Source: Idiomarina abyssalis
Lineage (GTDB): Bacteria > Pseudomonadota > Gammaproteobacteria > Enterobacterales > Alteromonadaceae
Length of the DNA stretch: 64,000 nucleotides
Direction: 5' to 3'
Assembly: GCF_900116625.1 (NCBI RefSeq)
Contig: NZ_FPBE01000003.1
Coordinates: 217,319-281,318, forward strand
Both the position numbers and the translations under genes were made by a program. How positions within the stretch are numbered: position 1 is the first letter of the stretch; each line of letters begins with the position of its first letter. This document shows, in pieces, positions 8,767 to 16,714 of this stretch. The notes beneath the pieces were generated by a model. It made no database searches, had not been told where the DNA came from, and was given only the letters and a program-made list of their open reading frames with translations.

Positions 8767-10302
8767 ATGAAAGTAAGAGCTCAAATTGGCATGGTGCTGA
8801 ATTTGGACAAGTGTATCGGCTGTCATACTTGCTCCATCACCTGCAAAAACGTATGGACCTCGCGTGAAGGGGTTGAATATGCCTGGTTTAACAACGTAGA
8901 AACCAAGCCAGGCATTGGTTTCCCGAAAGAATGGGAAAACCAGGACAAATGGAACGGCGGTTGGTCGCGCAATAAAAAGGGCAACCTGGAACTAAAAATT
9001 GGTAGTAAGCGCCGCGTGCTTGCCAATATTTTTGGTAACCCGGATTTACCTGAAATTGACGACTACTACGAGCCGTTCGACTTTGATTACCAGCACTTGC
9101 ATACGGCGAAGCCGAGCAAGCACCAACCAACTGCGCGTCCACGCTCACTGATTACCGGTAAGCGGATGCAGAAAGTTGAGTGGGGTCCGAACTGGGAAGA
9201 AATTCTGGGTACGGAATTCGAAAAACGTAAGAAAGACAAGAACTTCGACGACGTGGTGCAAAAAGACATGTACGGTCAGTTTGAAAAGACCTTCATGATG
9301 TATTTGCCACGCTTGTGTGAACACTGTCTGAACCCGGCCTGTGTGGCGGCTTGCCCTTCCGGCGCAATTTATAAGCGTGAAGAAGACGGCATTGTTCTGA
9401 TTGACCAGGACAAATGTCGCGGCTGGCGTATGTGTGTATCGGGTTGCCCGTACAAGAAAATTTACTACAACTGGAAGACCGGTAAATCTGAAAAATGTAC
9501 GTTCTGCTATCCGCGCATTGAAGCCGGTCAGCCAACCACATGTTCAGAAACTTGTGTGGGTCGTATCCGTTACTTAGGTGTGTTGCTTTATGATGCGGAC
9601 CGCATTGAAGAAGCGGCAAATACACCAAACGAGCAGGATCTGTACGAAGAACAGTTAGGTATCTTCCTTGACCCGCATGACCCTGAAGTTCAGGAAGCGG
9701 CGCGTAAAGAGGGCATTGCTGAAAACTGGATCACGGCTGCACAGCGCTCACCGGTTTACATGATGGCAATGCAGTGGAAAGTAGCACTGCCGCTGCACCC
9801 TGAGTACCGTACGCTGCCAATGGTTTGGTATGTGCCACCGCTGTCGCCAATTCAAAGCGCGGTCGAAGCAGGCCACGTGGGTATGGACGGTGAAATTCCG
9901 GATCTTAAATCGCTGCGTATTCCGCTGCGTTATCTGGCTAACCTACTGACTGCCGGTGACGAGAAACCCATTGTTCGCGCACTGGAGCGAATGATAGCCA
10001 TGCGCTCGTACAAGCGTTCAGAGCATGTTGACGGCGTTGAAGACTTAGCGGTTCTGGAGCAGGTAGGCCTGACCAAGAACCAGGTAGAAGAAATGTACCG
10101 TTACATGGCGTTGGCCGATTATGAAGACCGCTTCGTTATTCCGACCAGCCATCGCGCTTATGCTGAAAACGCATACGACGTTAAAGGCGGCTGTGGCTTT
10201 ACCTTTGGTAATGGCTGTAGCGACGGAAACAACGGTGTGAATCTGTTCGGCGCTAAGAAAGAGTCGGTTCGTCAAGTCATTCCTGTGACCATGAAGGAGT
10301 AA
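8767..10302 (+). CDS. narH: Respiratory nitrate reductase beta subunit NarH
   Basis: Iron-sulfur electron-transfer subunit of 511 residues that relays electrons from the NarI hemes to NarG. Four cysteine groups are visible: CIGCHTCSITC near residue 16, CEHCLNPACVAACP near 184, CRGWRMCVSGCP near 217 (with tryptophan replacing one cysteine, as in the [3Fe-4S] site), and CTFCYP with TTCSETC near 244-263. The gene lies 20 bases after narG with its own ribosome site and 5 bases before narJ. Nothing departs from the family. Confidence 0.98.
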   Translation: MKVRAQIGMVLNLDKCIGCHTCSITCKNVWTSREGVEYAWFNNVETKPGIGFPKEWENQDKWNGGWSRNKKGNLELKIGSKRRVLANIFGNPDLPEIDDYYEPFDFDYQHLHTAKPSKHQPTARPRSLITGKRMQKVEWGPNWEEILGTEFEKRKKDKNFDDVVQKDMYGQFEKTFMMYLPRLCEHCLNPACVAACPSGAIYKREEDGIVLIDQDKCRGWRMCVSGCPYKKIYYNWKTGKSEKCTFCYPRIEAGQPTTCSETCVGRIRYLGVLLYDADRIEEAANTPNEQDLYEEQLGIFLDPHDPEVQEAARKEGIAENWITAAQRSPVYMMAMQWKVALPLHPEYRTLPMVWYVPPLSPIQSAVEAGHVGMDGEIPDLKSLRIPLRYLANLLTAGDEKPIVRALERMIAMRSYKRSEHVDGVEDLAVLEQVGLTKNQVEEMYRYMALADYEDRFVIPTSHRAYAENAYDVKGGCGFTFGNGCSDGNNGVNLFGAKKESVRQVIPVTMKE

Positions 10303-10307
10303 TCAGC

Positions 10308-11036
10308 ATGCAGGTATTACAAGTTATTTCGTTATTGCTGGATTACCCCAAACCCGAGCTTGTAGAAGCTCGGGCGGAGTTAGAGCAAATGATTCAGCAG
10401 TCGCCTTTAAGTACTGACGATAAAGCGGCGCTGGAGGCCTTTATTGAGCACCGCACCAGTATGTCATTGATGGACTGGCAGTCGGAGTATGATGGACTGT
10501 TTGAGCGTGGCCGCGCTCTGTCACTACTTTTGTTCGAGCACGTACATGGAGAGTCGCGTGACCGTGGCCAGGCGATGGTTGATTTAATGAACCAATATAA
10601 AACCGCTGGTCTTGATTTAGGTGTGAAAGAACTGCCGGATTACATTCCGCTGTATCTGGAATTCTTGTCCACCCAGGGCGATGAAAATGCCCGCCTGGGC
10701 TTAGAAGAAGTTGCGCATATTCTGGCACTGCTTACAGCAAGGCTTGAACAACGCGGCAGTAACTACTCACTTTTATTCCAGACACTGTTGAGTATCTCTG
10801 GTGTACAGATTGACCTTGACGATGTGCGTCAGCAAATTGCTAATGAGAAGCGCGATGACACCAGCAAAGAACTGGACAAAGTGTGGGAAGAAGAAGCGGT
10901 GACCTTTGCCGGCAATGATCAGATGCAGGGTTGTCCAACGGCGCAGAACCGGCCTTCGGAAGGTCAGCGCCGGGATCAGTACGTGCCATTGAACACCGAC
11001 GATTTATCACAGCCGCGTAAAGTGTCGGGTATTTAA
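10308..11036 (+). CDS. narJ: Nitrate reductase assembly chaperone NarJ
   Basis: A 242-residue all-helical TorD-family chaperone needed for cofactor insertion into NarG before membrane attachment; it is not part of the final enzyme. Family features seen are the N-terminal LLDYPKPELVEAR, then LLFEHVHGESRDRGQAM and the DYIPLYLEFLS core. The start ATG follows AAGGAG, 5 bases after the narH stop. The C-terminal 50 residues are polar and probably flexible. Confidence 0.96.
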   Translation: MQVLQVISLLLDYPKPELVEARAELEQMIQQSPLSTDDKAALEAFIEHRTSMSLMDWQSEYDGLFERGRALSLLLFEHVHGESRDRGQAMVDLMNQYKTAGLDLGVKELPDYIPLYLEFLSTQGDENARLGLEEVAHILALLTARLEQRGSNYSLLFQTLLSISGVQIDLDDVRQQIANEKRDDTSKELDKVWEEEAVTFAGNDQMQGCPTAQNRPSEGQRRDQYVPLNTDDLSQPRKVSGI

Positions 11037-11046
11037 GGAGATTACC

Positions 11047-11763
11047 ATGAGCTATCTAAATATGTTGGCCTTCGGCGTATACCCTTTTATTGCCTTGGCT
11101 GTCTTTTTCATCGGAGCCTGGATCCGTTATGACCGTGAGCCATACACCTGGAAAACGGCATCCAGCCAAATGCTGGAAAGTAAGCAACTGCGAAAAGGTA
11201 GTTTGCCGTTTCACGTTGGTATTCTGGGGATCTTCTTTGGTCACCTGGTGGGATTGCTAATGCCAAAGCCTGTTTGGCACATACTGGGTGTTAGCAATGA
11301 GGCGAAACAGTGGCTGGCAATTATTGCCGGCGGTATCTTCGGCTTAATTTGTTTATATGGGTTGGCTATTCTCATTAACCGCCGCATGAACAACGTTCGT
11401 GTGCGTGCTACCAGCACCAGAATGGACATACTATTGCTGTGGCTATTGTTAGCACAATTAGTTTTAGGGTTAATTTCAATTTATTACTCTGTAAACCATG
11501 TGGTGCATGGCGCAGAAGGGGAGAAAGCGGGCGTTATGCTGATGCTGATGACCTGGGCACAGAACATTGTGACGCTTGACCCGGTAGAAGCAGTAGCGGC
11601 TATCAGCAACCCTCAAATTGAATGGGTATTTAAACTGCATGTATTCCTCGGAATGACTATTTTCTTAGTCTTTCCGTTTACCCGACTCGTGCATATGTTC
11701 AGCGCGCCTGTTCAGTATCTTACTCGTCAGCACCAGGTTGTCCGTAAAAAATTCGCTCGCTAG
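11047..11763 (+). CDS. narI: Nitrate reductase gamma subunit NarI
   Basis: Cytochrome b membrane subunit of 238 residues with five hydrophobic segments. It oxidises quinol and anchors NarGH. Candidate axial histidines for the two hemes are in HVGILGIFFGH (TM2 region) and in KLHVFLGMTIFLVFPFTRLVH (last TM region). It follows narJ after 10 bases with GGAG before the ATG. A stable hairpin lies just after its stop. Confidence 0.97.
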   Translation: MSYLNMLAFGVYPFIALAVFFIGAWIRYDREPYTWKTASSQMLESKQLRKGSLPFHVGILGIFFGHLVGLLMPKPVWHILGVSNEAKQWLAIIAGGIFGLICLYGLAILINRRMNNVRVRATSTRMDILLLWLLLAQLVLGLISIYYSVNHVVHGAEGEKAGVMLMLMTWAQNIVTLDPVEAVAAISNPQIEWVFKLHVFLGMTIFLVFPFTRLVHMFSAPVQYLTRQHQVVRKKFAR

Positions 11764-11776
11764 TTGTAGAGTTATC

Positions 11777-11794
11777 GAGAGGGGCAACCCTCTC
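11777..11794 (+). other. Intra-operon hairpin with GCAA tetraloop
   Basis: GAGAGGG-GCAA-CCCTCTC forms a 7-bp stem closed by a GNRA tetraloop between narI and the ppiC-like gene. No run of T follows, so it is more likely an mRNA-stabilising or processing hairpin than a terminator. Confidence 0.55.
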
Positions 11795-11807
11795 AGGGAA
11801 GGTTGTT

Positions 11808-12575
11808 ATGATACAAGTGAATCAAGTGGAAATTGCGGAAAAGGAAATACTGGCTGAAATGCAGTATCACCCCGCTGACACGCAGGAAGAAGCCATGAGT
11901 ATGGCAGCTGAAGCACTGGTAATCGGTGAGCTGTTCAAACAAAGGGCAAAAGATTTAGGCATTGAGGTACTGGATGACACCGCGCAGGGCGGCGAAGATG
12001 ACTTCATTGAAATTCTGATTGAACGTGAAGTAGCTCGCCCGAAAGCGGACGAGCAAGCTTGCAAACAGTACTTTGAGCAAAACCCGGAGCGCTTTAAAAC
12101 GTCGCCGATTGTTGAGGCTCGCCATATTCTGTTAGCGGCAGCGCCGGATGATGATCTTGAGCGGGTGAATGCAAAGCGTATGTCGGAGCAGCTTATTCAG
12201 CAGTTGCAGGAAGGCGACGACTTCAGTCAGCTTGCACGCCAGTATTCCTCGTGCCCGTCGAAGGAGACCGACGGAAACCTGGGGCAGTTGAGCAAGGGGC
12301 AAACCGTTCCTGAGTTTGAACGCCAGTTGTTCACCGCTGAAGAAGGGTTAATGAAATACCCGGTAGAAACTCGTTACGGGTTTCATGTGGTGTCTGTTGA
12401 CCATAAAATTGATGGTAAGCCGTTACCGTACGAGGCGGTTAAAGACAAAATTGCGGAATACCTGGAAGAGAAAGTGCACCGTAAAGCGGTTTCTCAATAC
12501 ATACAGGCATTGGCGAATGAAGCTGATATCAAAGGGTTCGATTTTGTTGATACCGGTTCACCGTTACTGCAGTAA
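11808..12575 (+). CDS. Nar-associated peptidyl-prolyl isomerase (PpiC/parvulin type)
   Basis: A 255-residue protein with a helical N-terminal region (about 1-105) and a parvulin domain (about 110-210) with the typical EARHILL, DFSQLARQYSSCPS, GNLGQLSKGQTVPEFE and TRYGFHVV motifs. It has no signal peptide, so it should act in the cytoplasm. Genes of this type often close narGHJI operons, and it is thought to help fold or mature the reductase; that role is inferred from context. It follows narI by 44 bases and is itself followed by a strong terminator, marking the operon end. Confidence 0.88.
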   Translation: MIQVNQVEIAEKEILAEMQYHPADTQEEAMSMAAEALVIGELFKQRAKDLGIEVLDDTAQGGEDDFIEILIEREVARPKADEQACKQYFEQNPERFKTSPIVEARHILLAAAPDDDLERVNAKRMSEQLIQQLQEGDDFSQLARQYSSCPSKETDGNLGQLSKGQTVPEFERQLFTAEEGLMKYPVETRYGFHVVSVDHKIDGKPLPYEAVKDKIAEYLEEKVHRKAVSQYIQALANEADIKGFDFVDTGSPLLQ

Positions 12576-12597
12576 GCGGCTCTATTTCTGCTAGGAT

Positions 12598-12623
12598 AGG
12601 CACCCAAAGGGGTGCCTTTTTTA
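12598..12623 (+). terminator. Rho-independent terminator of the nar operon
   Basis: AGGCACCC-AAAG-GGGTGCCT is followed by a run of six T residues. It lies 22 bases after the ppiC-like stop. Confidence 0.9.
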
Positions 12624-12638
12624 TTTTGGAGTTAAATT

Positions 12639-13277
12639 ATGGAATCTGCCTTCTGGCATGAGCGTTGGGAAAATCAGCAAATTGGTTTTCATCAGCCACA
12701 CACACATGAACTATTGCTGAAGTATTTTTCTGGTGTGGTAAGGCCCGGAGCAAAAGTGTTTGTGCCTTTGTGTGGTAAATCAAATGACATGTTGTGGCTG
12801 CTGGAAAAAGGCTACCGTGTTTTTGGGGTAGAGCTGAGTGAGCTGGCGGCTAGGCAGTTTTTCGAAGAGAACCAATTAAAACCCAAAATAACCCAGCGTG
12901 GTGACTTCAAAGAATATGCTCTGGATGAGCTGGTCATATGGGTTGGGGACTTCTTTAAGTTAGTTAAAAGTGACCTTGCCGATATTGATGCCTGGTACGA
13001 TCGCGCCGCCATGATTGCGCTACCACCTGAAATGCGTCAACGCTACGTTCAACAGCTATGCGAGCAATTACCCGAGCAGGCAAAAGGTTTACTGATTACG
13101 TTGCAGTACCCGAATGGGTACCGTGAAGGGCCGCCGTTTTCGGTATTGGAAGGGGAAGTCGAAGTGGGTTATGGTCAGCGTTTTAGCATTGATCAACTGG
13201 AGTCAGCTGAAACCACAGTTAACGGGAAACAAACGGACGATAACCCGGTTACTGAGCAAGTGTATAAGCTGGATTAA
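12639..13277 (+). CDS. tpm: Thiopurine S-methyltransferase
   Basis: A 212-residue cytoplasmic SAM-dependent methyltransferase of the TPMT family. In bacteria it is linked to methylation of thiopurines and of selenium or tellurium oxyanions. Family motifs: WHERWENQQIGFHQ at the N-terminus, the SAM-binding VPLCGKSNDMLWL (about residues 48-60), GVELSELAARQFF, and AWYDRAAMIALPP. It starts at an ATG after TTGGAG, directly downstream of the nar terminator, and its stop overlaps the converging small gene at 13274 by 4 bases. Confidence 0.93.
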   Translation: MESAFWHERWENQQIGFHQPHTHELLLKYFSGVVRPGAKVFVPLCGKSNDMLWLLEKGYRVFGVELSELAARQFFEENQLKPKITQRGDFKEYALDELVIWVGDFFKLVKSDLADIDAWYDRAAMIALPPEMRQRYVQQLCEQLPEQAKGLLITLQYPNGYREGPPFSVLEGEVEVGYGQRFSIDQLESAETTVNGKQTDDNPVTEQVYKLD

Positions 13278-13549
13278 TTCATTAGTTTATTGCGCCGTAA
13301 AATCTTTTCGGTACGGCGTGCCAGTTTTTCCATAAAAACCAGATCCGCCAGAGTCGGGTCAGCAAGTTCATTATCCAGGTCGGCCTGCCATTGGCTGACC
13401 TCAGCATCCAGCATTTCCATCATTTTCTTAGAACAGCCGCGGCAAATACCCTGGCACATATCCGCTTCTTTTAAGCCAAAAGGAATGTGTTCGCGAATAG
13501 CGTCCAGCAACTGATACATCGCGGTTTTGGTATCGGGTTTGCGGCTCAT
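13274..13549 (-). CDS. Small cysteine-containing protein of unknown function
   Basis: A 91-residue soluble protein that I do not recognise. The start ATG at 13549 (MSRKPDTK) is chosen because GGAGGA lies 3 bases before it; the frame is open 8 codons further up without a ribosome site. It contains CQGICRGC (a C-x3-C-x2-C spacing at about residues 32-39) followed by a charged helical region. That spacing resembles a radical SAM motif, but the protein is far too short for that fold, so metal binding is only possible. It lies upstream of norB on the same strand and is separated from it by sequence containing a terminator-like hairpin. Confidence 0.7.
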   Translation of the reverse strand: MSRKPDTKTAMYQLLDAIREHIPFGLKEADMCQGICRGCSKKMMEMLDAEVSQWQADLDNELADPTLADLVFMEKLARRTEKILRRNKLMN

Positions 13550-13579
13550 ACATCCTCCGATTAACTCGTCCAAAAAGAA

Positions 13580-13615
13580 AAACCAGGCTTCGACAAAGTT
13601 GTAGAAGCCTGGTTT
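13580..13615 (-). terminator. Terminator after norB
   Basis: On the minus strand a 12-bp stem (AAACCAGGCTTC paired with its complement around a 12-base loop) is followed by T-rich sequence. It lies 9 bases after the norB stop and separates norB from the small gene at 13274-13549. Confidence 0.85.
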
Positions 13616-13623
13616 ATTAAGGG

Positions 13624-15864
13624 TTAAGCAGATTTATGCTTTAAGCCTTTTATGACTTGCCAGGTGATGCCTAGTGCACCCACGATGAAGACCATGTCAC
13701 CGACGGTACGGAACCAACGTAGGTTCTGAAGCAGAGGCTGTTGCATGAAGGCTTCACTACGTGCGTACCATAAACCTTCAGTCGCAGCGGCGTAGAACTG
13801 AATGAAACCGACTGGTAGCAAGCTGGTGAAGAGCATTAGTGCTAAGCCAATGTTCATTGTCCAGAAGGCCATTTTCATCAGTTTTTCATCAAACTGCAGA
13901 GTTGGTCGTATGTAGCGCAGAATTAACAGGACGAAACCAAGCGCCAGGAATCCGTACACACCGAATAGTGCTGCGTGTGCGTGAGTAGGCGTAGTGTTCA
14001 AACCTTGTACATAGTACAGCGAGATAGGCGGGTTGATCATGAAGCCTAATACGCCGGCGCCTAACATGTTCCAGAACGCAACGGCAACGAAGCACAGTAG
14101 TGGCCATTTAAGGCGTTGCATCCAGTCAGCACGTTTTTGCAGGCTGTAGTTTTCCCAGGCTTCATAGCCCAGTACAATCAGCGGTACCACTTCTAACGCT
14201 GAGAAAGTAGCGCCCACGGCCATAACCGGTGTGGTTGTGCCTGAGAAGTACAAGTGGTGGAAGGTACCCGGGACACCACCGAGCATAAACAATGACGCTG
14301 AGGCCAGTGCTGCAACGGTTGCCATACGGCGGGAAACCAAACCCATGCTGTGGAAAATGAACGCCAGTGACGCAGTGGCAAATACTTCAAAGAAGCCTTC
14401 TACCCACAGGTGAACAATCCACCAGCGCCAGTATTCCATGATAGAAATGTGAGTACGCTCGCCGTAGAAGAAGCCGGCACCGTAGAACAGGCCAATGGCA
14501 ACGACTGAGGCGGTGAAGAGTGCCAGTAAGTTCTTGTCGCCTTTCTCTTTGAAGGCACCAACAACACAGCGCATCATCAGTACTAACCAGAAGACGATAC
14601 CCAGGAACTTACCAATTTGCCATAAGCGACCTAAATCGACGTACTCATAGCCCTGGTGACCTAACCAGAAGTTCAGGTGTTCAGGCATGATTTGCGCGAT
14701 GGCTAACCAGTTACCGATAAAGGTACCCGCAACAACCAGAACCAATGCCCAGAACAGGATGTCGACACCCAGTTTCTGATACTTAGGATCTTTACCACCA
14801 TTAATAATCGGTGCCAGGAAGAGACCTGCAGCCAGGAATCCGGTCGCTATCCAGAACATGGCGGCCTGAATATGCCAGGTACGAGTTAGTGAGTAGGGGA
14901 ACCACTCTGAAATATTAATACCGTAGAACTCTTGCCCTTCTACTGTGTAGTGCGCGGTAAGACCACCCATTAACACCTGGAAAGTGAACAGAGCAACAAC
15001 GATAAACAAATATTTGCCCAAAGCTTTTTGCGATGGAGTCAGTTTGACTTTAGCAATAGGATCATGCTCTGGCGCAACCAGTTCCTCTTCTTCTTTGTCG
15101 CGTAAGAATGCCCACGCCCAAATTAAGAAACCAATACCGGCGATCAATAGGATAACACTGACAATGGACCAGATAATGTTTTCTGCGCTAGGCACGTTAT
15201 CTATCAATGTTTCATGTGGCCAGTTGTTGGTATAGGTGATGTCGGCATCAGGACGCTCAGTAGCAGCTGCCCATGCGGTCCAGAAGAAAAAGTCGTTCAT
15301 TACTGCGCGACGCTCAGCTGAAGGCAGAGTGTTTTCCTTCATTGCATAGCTTACGCGAGTAGGGCGAAGCTCTGGGTCATCGCTGAACAGTTTTGAGTAG
15401 TACTCACCAGTTTGCTCAATAGCCTGAATGCGTCGCTCACTAAGAGTAACGGTGTCTGAGGCTTTGTCGTAAGTATTGGTGCGATACTCTTCCTTAAGTT
15501 CGTACTCAAGTTGGTTCTGCTGTACACCGGTAAGCTGTTCATACGGCTTATCGAAGACTTCGTGGGCACGAATGTCTAACCAGGCCAGCAACTCACGGTG
15601 TAGCCAGTCAGCTGTCCAGTCCGGAGCCTGGTAAGCACCATGTCCCCAAATTGAGCCAAGCTGCATGCCGCCAACCGACTGCCAGGCTGTCTGCCCGTCT
15701 AAAACCGATTCCTCGGTTGCAACGACGTTACCATTGGTACTCATGAACTTATCCGGAATAGGCGGAGCCTCCCGGTAAACTTCCGTTCCAAAATACCCTA
15801 AAACGCCAAAGGTAATTGCAAGAACTGCAATTAGCGTCCACCAAAGCTTACGATACCCGGCCAT
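13624..15864 (-). CDS. norB: Quinol-dependent nitric oxide reductase (qNor)
   Basis: A 746-residue inner-membrane enzyme that reduces two NO to N2O using quinol. The length and the N-terminal extension (TM1 at about 8-28, then a soluble cytochrome c-like domain without a CXXCH heme motif, including WQSVGGMQLGSIWGHGAY) identify the single-subunit qNor (NorZ) type rather than cNorBC. The C-terminal heme-copper oxidase-like core has about 13 TM segments with HLWVEGFFEVFATA and GTFHHLYF carrying metal-ligand histidines. It has an AGGAGG ribosome site. It is transcribed alone from a sigma-54 promoter with three upstream NorR-type sites. Confidence 0.96.
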   Translation of the reverse strand: MAGYRKLWWTLIAVLAITFGVLGYFGTEVYREAPPIPDKFMSTNGNVVATEESVLDGQTAWQSVGGMQLGSIWGHGAYQAPDWTADWLHRELLAWLDIRAHEVFDKPYEQLTGVQQNQLEYELKEEYRTNTYDKASDTVTLSERRIQAIEQTGEYYSKLFSDDPELRPTRVSYAMKENTLPSAERRAVMNDFFFWTAWAAATERPDADITYTNNWPHETLIDNVPSAENIIWSIVSVILLIAGIGFLIWAWAFLRDKEEEELVAPEHDPIAKVKLTPSQKALGKYLFIVVALFTFQVLMGGLTAHYTVEGQEFYGINISEWFPYSLTRTWHIQAAMFWIATGFLAAGLFLAPIINGGKDPKYQKLGVDILFWALVLVVAGTFIGNWLAIAQIMPEHLNFWLGHQGYEYVDLGRLWQIGKFLGIVFWLVLMMRCVVGAFKEKGDKNLLALFTASVVAIGLFYGAGFFYGERTHISIMEYWRWWIVHLWVEGFFEVFATASLAFIFHSMGLVSRRMATVAALASASLFMLGGVPGTFHHLYFSGTTTPVMAVGATFSALEVVPLIVLGYEAWENYSLQKRADWMQRLKWPLLCFVAVAFWNMLGAGVLGFMINPPISLYYVQGLNTTPTHAHAALFGVYGFLALGFVLLILRYIRPTLQFDEKLMKMAFWTMNIGLALMLFTSLLPVGFIQFYAAATEGLWYARSEAFMQQPLLQNLRWFRTVGDMVFIVGALGITWQVIKGLKHKSA

Positions 15865-15957
15865 TGTTGACCTCCTTGATGCTGAACAGCTTCATGTTGT
15901 TACTCCATAGGTTTATGAGCAGAGAATTCTTATTAATTCACTATGCGTTCACCTAAT

Positions 15958-15973
15958 TGCAATATTGAGGCCA
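15958..15973 (-). promoter_or_regulatory. Sigma-54 promoter of norB
   Basis: On the minus strand, TGGCCTCAATATTGCA matches the -24/-12 consensus (TGGC and TTGCA, 10 bases between GG and GC). It lies 94 bases upstream of the norB start. It is almost identical in layout to the promoter at 32338-32353. Confidence 0.88.
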
Positions 15974-16015
15974 CTTTTTAAAGTGTTGATTACTATATCT
16001 TTTATTTTAAATAGG

Positions 16016-16068
16016 GTTTTTATGACTGAGTTTTATTAGGTTGTTTTAACTGGCGTGGTTAAAAGTAC
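16016..16068 (-). promoter_or_regulatory. Three NorR-type enhancer sites (GT-N7-AC) for norB
   Basis: Inverted half-site pairs GT-N7-AC occur at 16016-16026, 16040-16050 and 16058-16068. Their starts are spaced 24 and 18 bases apart, and the nearest site begins 43 bases from the -24 element. E. coli NorR uses three such sites before norVW. The same spacing recurs before the di-iron gene at 32429, which supports both as NorR targets. Confidence 0.85.
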
Positions 16069-16083
16069 CCTAACGGTCATTTC

Positions 16084-16099
16084 TACCCTAAAAGAGGTA
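16084..16099. promoter_or_regulatory. NarL-type 7-2-7 site between norB and nrdG
   Basis: TACCCTA-AA-AGAGGTA is an inverted heptamer pair in the 374-base norB/nrdG divergent region, which contains no gene. A single TACCCTA lies at 16066 and overlaps the outer NorR-type site. Confidence 0.55.
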
Positions 16100-16143
16100 T
16101 CTCTTAAGGCGGGTTGGCAGCTTTATTCCTTTCTGCTTAAACC

Positions 16144-16157
16144 TTGAGCAGGATCAA
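16144..16157 (+). promoter_or_regulatory. FNR-like box upstream of nrdG
   Basis: TTGAG-CAGG-ATCAA matches the FNR consensus at 9 of 10 fixed positions. A TATGCT sequence at 16179-16184 could be a -10 element, which would put the box near -41.5 as in class II FNR-activated promoters. The nrdG start is 82 bases downstream. Confidence 0.65.
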
Positions 16158-16238
16158 TGCATTCGCATCAGACTCTCCTATGCTAGAAGCACAATATGTA
16201 GTGTTGAATTTAAAATAACTAACGATATATGGTGTTTT

Positions 16239-16712
16239 ATGCCGGTTTACCCCACAAGACTGCATTACAGCGCGGAACAGATTGTCTGGCAGGAAGTTCC
16301 GGGAGAAGTGGCGTTAGCTTACACCATTACCGGCTGCCCGGTTGGGTGCAAAGGCTGCCATAGTGTGGATAGCTGGCCGGTCGGAAGTGGCGAGCCACTG
16401 ACGCAGGAGCACCTTCAGCAGCAGTTGCAAAAATATCGCGGATTAATTAGCTGCGTTTTATTTTTGGGCGGCGAGTGGCAGCCAACGGCACTACTGAAAC
16501 TATTAAAGCAAGTAAAAAATGAAGGGCTGGAGACTTGTCTGTATACCGGCTATGAAAACGTCTCAATAGCGCTTCGTGAACAACTGACTTATCTAAAAAC
16601 CGGACCGTGGATAGCTGCCCGGGGCGGCTTGGAAAGTCCAACGACCAACCAACGATTCTATGACTTACGGACACAGCAGTTATTGAACTGCGAGTTTCAA
16701 ACAGGAGAATAA
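16239..16712 (+). CDS. nrdG: Anaerobic ribonucleotide reductase activating protein NrdG
   Basis: A 157-residue radical SAM enzyme that generates the glycyl radical on NrdD. The cluster ligands are C33, C37 and C40 (GCPVGCKGCHS). A glycine-rich FLGGEW segment at about residue 77 contributes to SAM binding. It precedes nrdD by only 2 bases, the reverse of the enterobacterial nrdD-nrdG order. The start ATG has a weak upstream ribosome site. The FNR-like box upstream suggests oxygen-controlled expression. Confidence 0.94.
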   Translation: MPVYPTRLHYSAEQIVWQEVPGEVALAYTITGCPVGCKGCHSVDSWPVGSGEPLTQEHLQQQLQKYRGLISCVLFLGGEWQPTALLKLLKQVKNEGLETCLYTGYENVSIALREQLTYLKTGPWIAARGGLESPTTNQRFYDLRTQQLLNCEFQTGE

Positions 16713-16714
16713 TT

